Origin: Nemophila menziesii
Lineage: Eukaryota > Streptophyta > Magnoliopsida > Boraginales > Hydrophyllaceae
NCBI GenBank assembly: GCA_029959085.1
Contig: JARWIR010000016.1
Coordinates: forward strand, 7,175,441 to 7,239,440
DNA: 64,000 bases
Reading direction: 5' to 3'
The notes beneath the pieces were generated by a model, which was given only the letters and a program-made list of their open reading frames with translations, had not been told where the DNA came from and ran no database searches. The position numbers were made by a program, and so were the translations under genes. Shown here piece by piece: positions 1-12,354 of the stretch. Within the stretch, counting starts at the first letter, position 1; each line of letters starts with the position of its first letter.

Positions 1-1017
1 ACTAAATGAATCGTTCCGAAAATGCTAGGATTTTTTGCTTATAACAATGATTACATTGTCACGTATAGGAGCAAGGCGACTACAAAATTTACATAAAAAT
101 AAATCTTACAGATAACAAAGCCATCTCAATTTTTGGGAATGATTTTAGTCATCATAGAGAAAAAATCTTTATAAGAATCATGTAATTAGTAAATACTACT
201 CAACATTTAATTACAAATCTATAACTACTTCCTACTTTAAGCATTTATCCATGGTACACAATCGTCAAATCCTTGTAGTGAGTAAAATTTATTAATCCAT
301 ATGGTCATATGCATAGCAAGGTACACAATTTTTTACAGTTACTTGATAAATGTAACCTTATAACTTGAGTAACAATAATAACCAAGTTCTCATTACTCCC
401 TTTGTTCCAAAATAATTGTACATTTAATTTTTCACATATGTTAAAATATATACATAGTTGCTCGATAAAATCCTAACTCATAATATCATTTTTCTAAAAA
501 AACAGTTTGCTTTATTTTATAAATTTATTTTGGCCCACGTACCTTATATATATATGAGATAATTGCTAATTAGGTCCATAACACAAACAAATCATACTTT
601 AAGAAGTCCAACCCAAAAGTTTGGATGAATAAAGTCCAAAATATTTTTTTAGTCTTATATTAAACCTAATATAACCTTTTAAAATAAAATAAAAAAATTT
701 AATTTTTTTTAAACAAGTGAAAACATGAAAAACATGAAACATAAAACCTAGTTGTCATCTCTTCACACTTGCTGTTAACAAAAAACAAAAATAAATTTCT
801 TAACCAAGCCACTCTCCTGCATAAGAAATCGACGCCACTCGTGGATCAATATTTACCATTTTCAACCCGGCTTGACTACGCCATAAATAATCGAAGACCC
901 AGATTAAGGTAAAAAAATTAATCTTTACCATTGAAAATCTCAAATTGAATTATTTTTAACCTAATTTCATTACTTTTATAATTTCTTAAAATTATTTGAT
1001 TTAAGTATTATTACAGT

Positions 1018-1268
1018 AGTGATGTTGATGTTTATTATATTTTAATACAAATCCTACAATGGCCTTTTTATGACCAATGGAAGCCTTGTACCGTATAGTA
1101 GTGATGTCTTTTATTGTATTTTTTGTATTGACATGCAGTTCGAACAAAAAAAAAATATTAAAATGTTTTATTTGATAATTACAATCGTGATGTTTATTAT
1201 ATTTTTATACAAATCCAACGATGCCATTTTATGAGAACTGGAAGCCTTTTACCTTTTACCGTATAGTA
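1018..1268. repeat. Short direct repeat pair
   Basis: A segment of about 80 bp at 1018-1100 recurs at about 1186-1268. Both copies contain GATGTTTATTATATTTT, then ACAAATCC, a GCC..TTTTATGA stretch, GGAAGCCTT and ACCGTATAGTA. The copies differ by substitutions and small indels. Origin unknown. Confidence 0.7.
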
Positions 1269-1857
1269 AAGTTAATTTTGTATTAAAACTACGTTGGAGG
1301 TGAACGTTGACTTGGTAGTTGACTTTCAATGACAATGCTTTTTAGGAGGTGGTTACTAAGCCAGTTAACACGCATTGGGTTATAGTTATGTTAGGAACAA
1401 ACCCACAACTATCTATTATGTAATTGTTTGGGTTTTAGTGTTATTGTTTTTGTTTTGACCAAAAAAATAGCATGTGTCGAGTCACTACACAAAAAGGTAA
1501 AACAAAAAATGAATTAAAAAAATTATAATAGATTGAGTGCTGCCGAGATCCTCGTTAATGCATTTCACTTTGACTTTACTATATATAGTAAAGCTAATAT
1601 TGTATTAAAACTACGTTGGAGGTGAACGTTAACATGATAGTTGGCTTTCAATGACAATGCTTTTTAGGAGGTGGTTACTAAGCCAGTTAACACTCATTGG
1701 GTTATAGTTATGTTAGGAACAAACGCACAACTATCTATAATGTAATTGTTTGGTTTTTAGTGTTATTATTTTTGTTTTGACCAAAAAATAGCATGTGTCG
1801 AATCACTACACAAAAAGGTAAGACAAAAAATGAATTTAAAAATTTATAATAGATTGT
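1262..1857. repeat. Direct duplication of a ~274-bp unit
   Basis: The stretch 1262-1535 is repeated at 1584-1857 with about 48 bp between (offset 322 bp). Shared landmarks in order are TATAGTAAAG, ACTACGTTGGAGGTGAACG, CAATGACAATGC, GGAGGTGGTTACTAAGCC, a GGGTTATAG stretch and CAAAAAATAGCATGTGTCGA or a close variant. The copies differ by scattered substitutions. No ORF or terminal structure was seen. Confidence 0.85.
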
Positions 1858-2529
1858 ACAATGAGGTGGTACAATCTATCATATTCCTTATGACATGACA
1901 TATATATAACCGAGATTAAATACGATCTAAATTTGTTTTACATCCTAAGAGAATTTTGTAGGAATGTGTTTTTGGTGACTGATGTCTCCCTAAATGTTCT
2001 AATTTTATGTCCTTGGGAGACATCATTTTTTGTGTTTATTCGACTATTTAGATAGACTTTTGGTATTAAATGCAATAAATCGATTTTCCTCTTTTAATTC
2101 TAGTATTTTTCATTATTAAGTTTTTGCGCGTAATATGGTTTGTTTTGAGGAAAAGTTGTAGGTTTTGAATACTAGCTAGGAGAGGAATCCAAGTATAAAG
2201 TCAAAGATCATGTAATGGAGTCAAAGCAAGAAGAAATATCCCGAAAGAATTGATTATTTGAAGCTACAAATCTGCAAAGTTTATAAAGATTGCTGATTCT
2301 GAGTCATCTAAGAGTGGATTAAGCCTCTGACCAGTGAAGAGAAAACGTGCCCCATTGAGTTATGAAACTTTATCAACTGGAATGAGGTCAATCCGAGTTG
2401 AAACAAGACGGTTAGAGCTGTTTTAGTGGAGGAGGTGCAGCAGTTACGGGATTTGGGCTTAATTATGGATTTGGGCTTTTCTTATTTAAACTTAATCCGT
2501 AAAGAAAAGCCCTAATCCGTTTTCAACAG

Positions 2530-2537
2530 TATAAATA
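2530..2537 (+). promoter_or_regulatory. TATA box of family A LTR
   Basis: TATAAATA lies inside the LTR. The related LTR at 45.4 kb has the identical octamer in the equivalent place (45973-45980). Conservation between the diverged copies supports its being the LTR promoter. Confidence 0.6.
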
Positions 2538-3450
2538 GGCTTTGGACTCATTTTCACATACCTTTCAACACAATTCACTTTTTACAAGTCAGAGCATCAG
2601 AGAGAAGTCAAGGCAAGGAAGCGGAGAAAGCTACAGAGCTGGAGACTGTCTATATCTCCAATTCACAGCCAATCTAATTCCGAAATTAGGTTTCTCTTTT
2701 ATTTCTTTCTGTAAAACAATATGAGTAATTCTATTTCTTTAAATTTAGTTTTTCGCATTAGTATGAGCTAATTTCATTAAGTGCTTGAGAACGCATAATG
2801 GGTTAATCCCAATTTGATTTTATTTAATGTGTTTGGATTTGGGATTTTAATAATTGAAATCAAATTGGGTAAATTGTATTTTTCTTTAATTTTCTTTTAT
2901 TTACTTTTATTGAATTCGCGATTCAATATTAGGATTTAGTATCTAGGCTATTCCAATTAGTGGCGATTGGATCACCTTGACGGGAGGTCTGGGTACAGAA
3001 TTAGTTAATGAATATAGGTTAGAAATTAGAGACTCTGACGAGCTTAATTAAACCTATGGCCTATTGGGTAAATTAGACTTAATCACTTGAGAATGGACTA
3101 TAATCACCCTGACGGAGTTTGTAGCACTTGAGAGTAGCTCCTTAGTCCACCCTGACGGGGGTAAGGAGAATTCTGAATCCCGACCAATACAAGTTTACCA
3201 ATTTGTTTCTTAAACATAAGATGAAATGAATGATAATTAGGTGAAACCCTTGCGTCTCTCAAGTACTGCTTTTTCCCATCTTGCGTAAACACTTTATTTT
3301 CTTGCGTCTAGTTAACTATTTGCATTAATTTAGTATTTTACTTTATTGTCTTAGCATTAGAAAACCAAAACAACTATTCTAAAAATCATTTACTTGTTTT
3401 CACGTGCAATTAACTACTATCTGATAAGCATTAGAGTCAACCATTCCGTC

Positions 3451-3838
3451 TGTAAGAAAAATATAAATAATTATGTATAACTATTTATTATTTAGTTAGT
3501 CCGCCAAAAGTAAGTTATAAAGTAAACGGTTATTAATTTTGAATTTTAAAATTAATAACTCCAACCCTTACTCTATATAAGATAGAGTTTGGTCAGAAGA
3601 AGGATTTTAAATATTCATAATTCACATGAACGCTTCTTTCTCTGAAATTCATAAATACACATATCAAAAATCTCAAGGGCTCTTAGGTTGTGGAAATAGA
3701 GGTCTATCTTCCAGTAAGAAGATCCACGGCTGCAAGATCATTAGGTTTCCAGCCGATTCAATTCCGTTGCATTTCAAGAGGTATTCCTGATAAACCTCTT
3801 GCCATTTATTTTATATTCAATTCTAATTAAATATTACA
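3451..3838 (+). repeat. Copia 5' LTR
   Basis: A 388-bp repeat beginning TGTAAGAAAAATATAAAT and ending AAATATTACA. I found no difference from the 3' LTR at 10503-10890. A TATATAA box sits at 3574-3580. Confidence 0.95.
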
Positions 3839-3840
3839 AT

Positions 3841-3852
3841 TGGTATCAGAGC
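3841..3852 (+). other. Primer-binding site (tRNA-iMet)
   Basis: TGGTATCAGAGC follows the 5' LTR with a two-base spacer. It is complementary to the 3' end of plant initiator methionine tRNA, the common primer of plant Copia elements. Confidence 0.93.
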
Positions 3853-4950
3853 ATGTGATATATTGATTAGATTTAATAATTTATAATTCTTTTTGATTTA
3901 TAAAACAAAGAAAAGAAAAAGAAAAGTTTTTTTTGTCGAAAACAAATTGACATTTTTTTGGGATTAAATTTTTATTGCACGCATGTTACATATTTTTGAT
4001 TGTTTTTGTTCGATTAAGTCGAGTTTATCATTACTTACATGCGCTGCCTGCTTGACTAAGAACTATACATGTGATCAGTTTTGATAGAGGATTGGTTTAA
4101 TTTTGACTACTGTTGAATGTAATGTTCTTGCTTTAAGAAAGCATTGTTTGTGTTTTTTATATGTAAAATGCTGCATATAATGAGATGGCCCATTTAATTT
4201 TGATCAGTGGCCTAAGATTCTTTGATTTTTTAATGTCTTGGTCAAGATATTTTAAAACTATTCATGGCCTATTTCGGTTAAATGTTTGGTCAAAAAAAAA
4301 ATATATATGTTTCATTTTCAGACAAATTTTATTATTTGCATTGCACTGGAATTTATTTTATCAATAATTTCGAATGATTTTCTTTAAGAAAACTAAAATG
4401 CAGTTAATGGGTTATATAGATCTGCACTATTTCTTAGATAAAATTTTTTATCTGACTTATTCATGGTGCTGCATCATGATTTTGTTTGTGCATTATGAAA
4501 AATCAAAATGGAGTGCAATTTTTTTTAATTTTTTGAAGGCCGGTTTCGGATGATTTTTTTTTGAAAAGTAAAATGCAGTGAATTTTTTATTTTTTCGAAA
4601 AAAAACAAATTGTAGTTTATAGGGTTAAACCCAGGCTACTTCTACCAATAACTAGTTGTTTAACCATTTGTGTTATCTAAACTTATTATTGATTAGTAGA
4701 GTGTCTGGAATTATATATTGTCGTTACGAAATATAATTTTTCTTAATCAATTTTGGTGTTTTTTCTTTGACTGTTCTTATTTTTCTAGAGAGAGAAAAAT
4801 GGTGTGGACATGATCCCGGGGATCACGAGTATCAAGGCTCGAACTACTACCAAAGTACAGAGTGCTCCATAAGAAAGTAAGAAATCTTAGTGGACCATTA
4901 CGGGTTCATAGACCAAAAAGTTGAAATGACACTGGAACAAAATCAAGCTT

Positions 4951-6584
4951 TTGAATGATAGTATCGATGCACTCACAAAGTATAAGATGAGACATGATCA
5001 CACTTTATTGCAACATGTAGTTGTGAACAAGTTGATACAAGATTTCCTTGATTGGGGTGATCACATGTGTGAAGAACACAAAGTTTTTTATTTTCTCGAT
5101 ACTTTGCCTAGAGAGTTGCGAAGGGATCTCAAAACCTTATGGGATGATGAGTATCCCAAGGACTATGTTCATGGTAGAAAAGTTACATATGCTTGGCTAG
5201 TCTTTGTTAGACTGGATCCCATTTGTGGAAGCATTATATTAGCTCCATTAGGTCGGACCAGTGCAACTGTGGGATGCTTTCTCAAACTACTGATATGGAT
5301 AGATTTTAATCCAATTCATCTCTATGAGGAAGCGAACTTTGAGGATTCCATTCCTCAGTTAATGTTTTGAAAGTTTGCTTAGTAGTTTGATTGTTTGATG
5401 TTTTTTCAATCATTGTTCGTTAGGTATTGCATTAGTTGTTTTTCCTTTAATTCAGAACTTGTTTTTTTTGTTACGTATGAATTCAACTTGTTTATTTGAA
5501 TATATGTTTTAGTAGTTTTTCATACTATTTTGCTCTATTTATGATAGAATAAGTGGGAGTTCTAGTGGAACTTATTTTGCAGTTAATGAAATTAAATGAA
5601 TGGTTAAGACGAACAAAATACGGTGATTCATGATTGGGAACATAGTGAACTTTCTTTATCACTTATTTTGTTATCTTGTTTGTTCATTATATTTGCATTA
5701 ATAGCATTGGGTAGTTAAATAATTGTATGTATGCTAATGGAAATCTCTTACTTTATAAGAAAATGACATGGAAAAACCTCATTGATGATCTCAAAGGAGA
5801 CAAAATGAATGGTGAGAACTATACATTTGGTAAACTCAAAATACATAATGTTCTAGAGGAACAAGATATTCTTGAGGTTATTAACAATGTCATGACTCAG
5901 CCTGAGGAAGGCAACACAGCTCAAAACAAAAGGGACATGGAGGCTTATGAGAAGTGGAAAAAGAGAGATTCCACTGCAAGAGGCATCTTGATAAGCTCCA
6001 TGGATGAAGATCTTGTTTATGAGTGTCAATAATACCCCACTTCACACGAGACGTGAAAGCTCTTAATGAAAAGTACGAGGGTACGACTATGTCTAAGTTG
6101 AGTCAATTGATCATTAAGTTTTGACACTTACAGGAAGAAGCCTAATCAAACCATGCAACAACATCTCCAGGAGATGTCTAACATGATTAGGAATTTAAGA
6201 CTGCAAGTCATAACCTTACTGATGAACATTAGGTTCAAGTTGTGATCCGATCTCTTTCAAATAAGTGGGAGCATATAAAGATAAACTTGACTCAAAATGA
6301 CGACATCAAAGTTTTTGATGATGTTGCTCGTCATGTGACGTTGGAAGATGAACGTCTTGATGCAATTAAGCTCAGGGTTAGACTTATATGTTGATGAGTC
6401 AAGTTCCCACAAAATTTCTGGCATTAAGTGCAAGAACAATGGGAAGAGAAACGAAATTGAGCATGCTTCCAAGAAGAACAAGAATGGTGGTAACGATAAA
6501 AGAGAACGATTTTGGTATAAAAAAGACGAGAGTAAAGTGAAATGCTATAGTTGTGACAAGAATGGTCACTTCGCTTGCAAGTGA
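4951..6584 (+). pseudogene. Copia gag remnant
   Basis: Broken capsid-region coding sequence. An upstream 139-codon reading frame (4951-5370) has a UBN2-like stretch ending in DTLPRELRRDLKTL. The main gag reading starts near 5761 (MTWKNLIDDLKGD) and is cut by a stop at 6030-6032, then continues in other frames. The zinc knuckle is at about 6540-6585 (CYSCDKNGHFACK), and the codon where the last cysteine of CX2CX4HX4C should be reads TGA. This would be the nucleocapsid RNA-binding motif. The upstream frame could instead be leader sequence of unknown origin. No functional protein is possible. Confidence 0.75.
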
Positions 6585-6919
6585 AGAGAAAGATAGCAAT
6601 GTCATTTACTTTTTGTAACTTTACTTATGTTACTAGTAATGTATTGCTAGCAGATTCTAATCCTTTGTGGATTGTGGTTTCAGAAGCGATAGACCATATA
6701 GCTAAAGACCGAGAGGCATATGTAGAGTATCATCTAATTCTAGAGGGAACGAGATGAATTTATGTAGGAGACAACAACAAGGTTGTAGACAAAGGAGTTG
6801 ACACTTACAAGTTGAACTTGCGAAGTGGTCATACCTTGTGCCTGCTTAATGTACTTTACACACCTGACATTTGACGTAACTTAGTCTCAGTCACTGTTCT
6901 TCTAGGATTACATTTTAAT

Positions 6920-7750
6920 ATGCATTTTCGTAACATACAAGTGGATATCTATTATAATGCTAAGTATTATGGTTCTGGTTTTATTTCTCATGGTTTAATT
7001 GTACTAGATGATGATAACTCGTTCAATAGTTATTATGTAAGTGGTTGTTTTTCTACTAATACTTCTTCTAGTAATTCTAACATAGAAAAAAGTATATGGC
7101 ATGCTAGACTAGGTCATATTGGTCAAGACCGCATGAATTTGTTGGATAAGGCAAACCTTTTTGGGTTCATTGACTGAAGTCAACTTTCCAACTTATGAAT
7201 ATTGTCTAGCAGGTAAAGAAAAACGGAAACCATTTGGAAAGGCTAAATGAGTTGAGTACCCATTGAAAGTAATTCATTTAGACATCTGTGACTCAATAAA
7301 TGTTCAAAATAGATGTGGGTAATATTATTTCATCATTTTTATAGATGATATCACTAGGTTTGGTTATGTCTACCTGATTTTTCATAAATTTAGAGCATTG
7401 AAATGTTCTTATGATATATTTCAATGAAGTAGAAAATCAGTTAGAGAGGAAGGTGAAAAACCTTAAACCTTAATCGTGGACGTGAATATCTATTGAGACA
7501 GTTGAAAGAACTGTGTGATGAAAGAGGGAGTACTCTCCTAGAAATGGTTAAATCTATGATGGCACAAGCTAATCTTTCAATATCTTACTGGGGAGATGTC
7601 TTGCTTACCGCTAGTTATATACTTAACCGAGTACCCACAAGGACCGGTCTATCAACTCCTTATGACTACTTGCGATCTTGGGGGTCGGCAGGTTATGTTC
7701 ATGATTTATCTCATAAATATGGGAAAATTAGGTCCAAGAGGCACCCATAG
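6920..7750 (+). pseudogene. Copia GAG-pre-integrase and integrase remnant
   Basis: The frame at 6920-7177 carries the conserved pre-integrase block (SIWHARLGHIGQDRMNLL). Broken integrase core follows at about 7250-7500 in shifting frames (HLDICD resembles the first catalytic Asp region). The stretch 7493-7750 gives the C-terminal core block with MAQANLSISYWGDVLLTASY and ILNRVPTR. The family cuts and joins cDNA ends into the host genome. Several stops and frameshifts make this copy inactive. Confidence 0.85.
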
Positions 7751-8162
7751 CACTCAAAAGGATATGTGTTTATTGGATAACACAACGATGGAGGTCTTAC
7801 AGAAATTGAATCACGAGTAGAGGTGAGGCTGAAAGAAATTCTAATATATGTGAATATAATGGGATTTGGATAGATGATGCAAACAAATGTGACACCTGCT
7901 GAGGTAACACATACTCAAGAAGTATAGAATGACAATCCTATATAACTTGAGACGTTTGAAACCATTGCATCTTCTAATAATCCTATTTCTCAAGATTCTC
8001 AACCTAAGAGAAGTGCTAGAGGTTTAGTTCCTCGTCATCGATTTGAAATCGAAGGAGAAGTCTTTATGATAACTCCACAAGAAAAGGAAGAACCTTGAAT
8101 AGTAAATGAAAAACTTTCACATCCTGCTAAGAATGAATGGATAAAAGCAATGGAAGGCCAAA

Positions 8163-9240
8163 ATGGATGTCAAAACTGCATTTCTAAATAAAGATTTAGA
8201 CGAGGTTAATTTCAGGGAACAACCCTCGAGTTTTATTGAAAAATATCAAGAGAATAAATTATGTAGATTGTTAAAATCAATCTATGGTCTTAAACAAGAC
8301 TCGAGAAAGTGGAATTTGAGATTTCATGAAGTCATTTCATCAGATGGATTTGAGATGATAAATGAAGAACATTGTGTTTATATTAAACGTTCCAAGAAAG
8401 ATTTTGTAATTTTATCTCTACGTGTGGATGACATCCTATTAGCTGGGAATGATAAAGAGTTTATTCAAGCTAATAAGGAGTGGCTAGCTTCTCAATTTGA
8501 TATGAAACATATGGGAGAAGAAAATTATAGTCTTGGTGTAAGATTCACAAAGATAGGTCTAGAAGACTATTATCTTTATCTCAAGAACCTTGCATCATGA
8601 ATATACTCGAATGCTTTAGTATGACCACATGCAATGCCTTTGACAATCCTGTAGAAGAGGGAACAAACTTAACTCTCGACATGTGTCCTAGTACTCCAGA
8701 AGAGAAATAGAAAGTATATTCTAGTGCCATAGATAGTCTTATATATGCTATGATATGAAATAGGCCAGACATATGTTATGTGGTAGGTTTAGTTAGTCAT
8801 TTTCAATTGAACCCGGGACAAGAGAATTTGAAAGCTGTGAAAAGGATATTGAGATATCTAAAAGGCATTATGGATCATGCCTTATGCTTTCAAGGAAGTA
8901 GATTACACCTAGAAGGATATATTATTCCATTTGGGCTAGTGATATATATGTGTGCATATCTACCTCAGGTCATGAATTCTTGTTAAATAATTGCGCAATT
9001 TCTTGAAGTAGCAAGAAACAAACCTGTGTAATTTTGTCCACAATGGACTGAGTTTGTAGCATGCTCAGCTGCGGTTTAAGAAGTTGTTTGGTTAAATAGG
9101 TTCTTTGAACATTTAGGATTCTCAAGCAATAGTGGGAGTCCTGTTACTATACATTGTGATACTCAAGCTGAAAAGGCTTGTGTGAAAGCTCCTAAGTATC
9201 ACAGTAAGACCAAACACATTGATATAAAGTATAACTTTTG
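8163..9240 (+). pseudogene. Copia reverse transcriptase and RNase H remnant
   Basis: RT begins with MDVKTAFLNKDLDEV, followed by LLKSIYGLKQDSRKWN and LRVDDILLAGND. The catalytic YVDD box therefore reads RVDD: the Asp pair is kept and the Tyr is lost. After a stop at about 8598 the thumb and RNase H part continues in other frames, with HFQLNPGQENLKAVKRILRY and then CDTQAEKACVKAPKYHSKTKH near the end. The order IN then RT then RNase H is diagnostic of Copia. It is not translatable as one polyprotein. Confidence 0.9.
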
Positions 9241-10487
9241 TTAGAGATATTATTGCACAAAACCATATTGGTTTGCAATACATATACACACGCAATATGA
9301 TTGATGATCATTCATAAAGGATATCCCAAGGGATATATTTATTGATATGTTAGATATATATGATTAAGCAAGATATAATGTATTAATATCGCAAGTTTAT
9401 GTGCATTCATGTATATATTTTCATTAGTATGTTTATTTAACTACTTCTTTTAATAATATCATGTTTGATATATATTATAATGCGTGTGTTTTTTTGAAGA
9501 ATGTATGTCCTATAGACTGAGACTGGCCCTATCACACGGGCAATCGCCTTTGGCACAAGAAGTGCGCAAAGATGAGACTAACTCATAGTAGTGAAGAACC
9601 CTTGAGAGAACTTGAGTTAAGATAGTCGCCTTAACTAAGTGTTAAGATGAGATCATAAACATGGATGATACATGTTAAGCTTATATTATGATCGAAGTAG
9701 AATCCCACTGTCTACTTAGTCTATAATAGCCAGATATTAGTTGCTTGATTGATTTCATAGAAGGGTTGATCAATCGAAGAACTCATCTTAGGCAACGAGG
9801 ATTGTCTAATTATATATCTGTATGGTATTTATAAAAATTGTGACATACAATTGGAGCTATATAAATAATACCATAGCACGTGTGTCATACCACGTGTGCT
9901 TTCAACCAGAAGGAAGTGAAGAGTCGATCCTGTCTCTTCACTGTGTGATGTCTTTAATTGTGCCCTTATTACTTTTGACTATATCTTGATATTTTGATTA
10001 GGTGTATGCTACTTTGAACATATTACCAACGATCATGAATGATTCGGTCTAATGGGGTGTGTTTGGGAAAGCAACCTAATCAACGTAAAAGGATCTAAGT
10101 GTAAAGGGAAGACTAAAATTGTATATCAAAGTGTGTGCTTGCAGGTATACCGATCATGTAAGTCAATTTGGACTATAACATGATAGTGAGACACATAAAG
10201 TTATGTTAGTGAACTCTTTTGATCACATAAACGATGTGATATAAATTTAAAAGGGGTCAGAGTTACTAAAATATGATACAACAAAGTATTAGTCTGGGGT
10301 ACTGCAGGATACGTAACGAATGAGAATTATTTGAGCAACTATGTGCCCTAACAGGTTATTAGTAATGTATGCTCGTATGCTTGCCGGTCGCACGGCCTAT
10401 TTGCCAAGTATGATGATACTTTGATGCAAGTGTGTATATGAGAAGATAGTGGGATGTTGGTACCACAAATTGATATAACTTAATTAT
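9241..10487 (+). other. Copia 3' untranslated internal region
   Basis: About 1.25 kb lies between the end of RNase H and the polypurine tract, with no reading frame of note and no second element boundary detected. Such a long non-coding tail could be leftover sequence from a third, decayed ORF, but nothing in it shows this. Confidence 0.6.
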
Positions 10488-10502
10488 GGGCGAGTGGGAG
10501 AA
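10488..10502 (+). other. Polypurine tract
   Basis: GGGCGAGTGGGAGAA directly abuts the 3' LTR. It is the expected plus-strand primer site. Confidence 0.85.
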
Positions 10503-10890
10503 TGTAAGAAAAATATAAATAATTATGTATAACTATTTATTATTTAGTTAGTCCGCCAAAAGTAAGTTATAAAGTAAACGGTTATTAATTTTGAATTTTA
10601 AAATTAATAACTCCAACCCTTACTCTATATAAGATAGAGTTTGGTCAGAAGAAGGATTTTAAATATTCATAATTCACATGAACGCTTCTTTCTCTGAAAT
10701 TCATAAATACACATATCAAAAATCTCAAGGGCTCTTAGGTTGTGGAAATAGAGGTCTATCTTCCAGTAAGAAGATCCACGGCTGCAAGATCATTAGGTTT
10801 CCAGCCGATTCAATTCCGTTGCATTTCAAGAGGTATTCCTGATAAACCTCTTGCCATTTATTTTATATTCAATTCTAATTAAATATTACA
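10503..10890 (+). repeat. Copia 3' LTR
   Basis: A 388-bp repeat, by eye identical to 3451-3838. Confidence 0.95.
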
Positions 10891-11127
10891 GTCCCTGAGA
10901 ACGAATTTGTATTATCACTTATATTACTTGAGACAACCGTACACTTGCGGTTGTGGTTCTCTTATCCTTATTTGCATATTTTCTAGAACACACAAAGGAC
11001 CACCAGTGATGCTTTGATTAATATTTAATATCATATTGATTACTCAAAAGTATCAAGTGTACCATCAAATTTTTATATCACAAATCTTATAATGTTATAA
11101 CTCCAACTCAACAATCTATCAAAGAGT

Positions 11128-11150
11128 ATATATATATATATATATATACA
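11128..11150. repeat. (TA)n microsatellite
   Basis: A short TA run followed by CACACAC, just downstream of the family A solo LTR. Confidence 0.9.
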
Positions 11151-11771
11151 CACACGTAGCTAGCATTCTTTGTTAACAAAAAATAATTGTTTATCTATAA
11201 ATTGTTTACTTCTTTAATTATTGGTACTTTCATTAATTGTTCAGTTGGATAATTGTTCAGTTAGATATCTCTATAAACGAAATAAAAACCATTTTTATAA
11301 TATAAAAATTCAGGAGACTTTAGTGTAATAAGACGGGGTAAGGTTCGTGAGCACTCAGAAGGACAACGATGCAAACTAAGTAGCTTGACTAAGATTAAAT
11401 ATCCTTAATTCAAAAGCATTTAGGTTAATTGCACGATAAGTCCATGTGTTAAACAAAAGCCAAATATACCCATATAAACAGCAAATACACCATTGACACG
11501 TGAGAATAGGCCCCGGTTCATCATGCTCTCTCATTCTCATCTCCAAATTCACAATTGAAGGACTATATGGTCTAGTGTGACAAAAGACCAACCCTTTCTT
11601 CTGTTAGAAGCAAAGAAACTTGCAAACTATGCTTATAATATCCGTGAATAATTGAGGAAAATATGCAAAATATTCTATTTCAGTTTTTATTCGCCAAGAT
11701 CTTAGCCGAGAAACTCTTCCATCAACATCAACTCCTCCTTCATTCATAGACTCTTCTCCCCTACAGAAAGC

Positions 11772-12274
11772 CTATACTGTCACTCGAATGGCTGTAGAAA
11801 AAAATAAACAAAAATCATCCTATGATGTAATATATTTGATATTGAAAGTTTCAAGTATATTTTAGTCACTCACTGCCACTATTATCAGAATAATAACTCC
11901 AAGGGTCGAAAGTTGAAATATAGAAACTGAATTAAATGCTGCAAAAAACACACACCATATCTAAAACATTGCAATACATAAACAAAATTTAACAACACAT
12001 ATAAACAGGAATACAGGTAAAGCTAAAAAAAAGTTAACAAACCTTTTTCTCTCATCCTTCTTTCTCTGTCACACTCAAATTTAACCTTCACTGCATCCAT
12101 ATTTTCACAAAATTTTGCAGTCATCTCTAATGTTGTCAAACCCATATGCAATTGGGAAATCTGCAAATATTAGTTAACAGTATTGAAATCTGCAAAAAAA
12201 TTATCAATACATTTCTTACTAAAATGTTACCTTAAAACTCACATCGCTCAGTTCTTTCCTCATTGATTCAAATC
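11772..12274 (-). pseudogene. Unknown spliced gene 3' end (three exons)
   Basis: On the minus strand three pieces join with consensus splice signals and one open frame: 12274-12231 (44 bp), 12160-12043 (118 bp) and 11791-11772, ending in TAG. Phases agree (44 bp, then 118 bp leaving one base, then two bases completing a codon). The product starts FESMRKELSDVSFK and ends REKAIRVTV. It has a charged, coiled-coil-like middle (DRERRMREK). I do not recognise the family. A TPS-like fragment and an importin-like exon lie upstream on the same strand, so this may be part of a captured, chimeric transcript. The clean splice sites are the main evidence that it was once a gene. Confidence 0.45.
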
Positions 12275-12354
12275 CTATGCAGAGTAAAGCTTACAAACTG
12301 TTATTAAAATCTCACGAATCAGCTATAAACGCGTTAAAAAATCGGGTAATAAAG

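Larger units (their letters stand above)
1..1979. other. Non-genic AT-rich stretch
   Basis: No coding exon, RNA gene or complete element is recognised here. It holds two sets of direct repeats, annotated separately, and is otherwise low-complexity AT-rich plant intergenic sequence. It ends at the start of the family A solo LTR. Confidence 0.6.
3451..10890 (+). mobile_element. Ty1/Copia retrotransposon, full-length, defective
   Basis: A 7440-bp LTR retrotransposon with 388-bp LTRs (TG...CA), a tRNA-iMet primer-binding site, gag, integrase, RT and RNase H remnants in Copia order (IN before RT), and a polypurine tract. The flanking bases share only GTC (3448-3450 and 10891-10893). Removing the element plus one GTC restores alignment with the related LTR at 46.9 kb, so the apparent target duplication is 3 bp, not the usual 5. 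The LTRs look identical on direct comparison, implying recent insertion. The coding region nevertheless has many stops and frameshifts, so the copy must have been moved by proteins from another element. Confidence 0.93.
1980..11005 (+). mobile_element. Solo LTR, family A, split by Copia
   Basis: An LTR starting TGATGTCTCCC at 1980 and ending in CACCA at 11005 is flanked by GTGAC (1975-1979) and GTGAT (11006-11010), a near-perfect 5-bp target duplication. No internal domain or second LTR adjoins it, so it is a solo LTR. The LTR proper is 1980-3450 plus 10894-11005, about 1.58 kb. The Copia at 3451-10890 interrupts it. Its close relative at 45405-46993 (1589 bp) shares start, end, TATA region and the 'ACCCTTGCG..CTCAAGTACT' zone. 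No coding ORF is credible in it. Lineage is uncertain, probably Ty3/Gypsy. Confidence 0.8.

Noticed and set aside
5727..6032. Independent small gene of 101 codons
   Set aside because: It is the N-terminal gag part of the Copia element, broken by a stop.
11376..11591. 71-aa minus ORF
   Set aside because: No motif, no splice context, no similarity to neighbours. Length is expected by chance.
11000..11700. A Helitron 3' end (CTRR plus hairpin before T) for the gene-fragment cluster
   Set aside because: No CTRR with an adjacent GC-rich hairpin in the right orientation was found, so the element class stays open.
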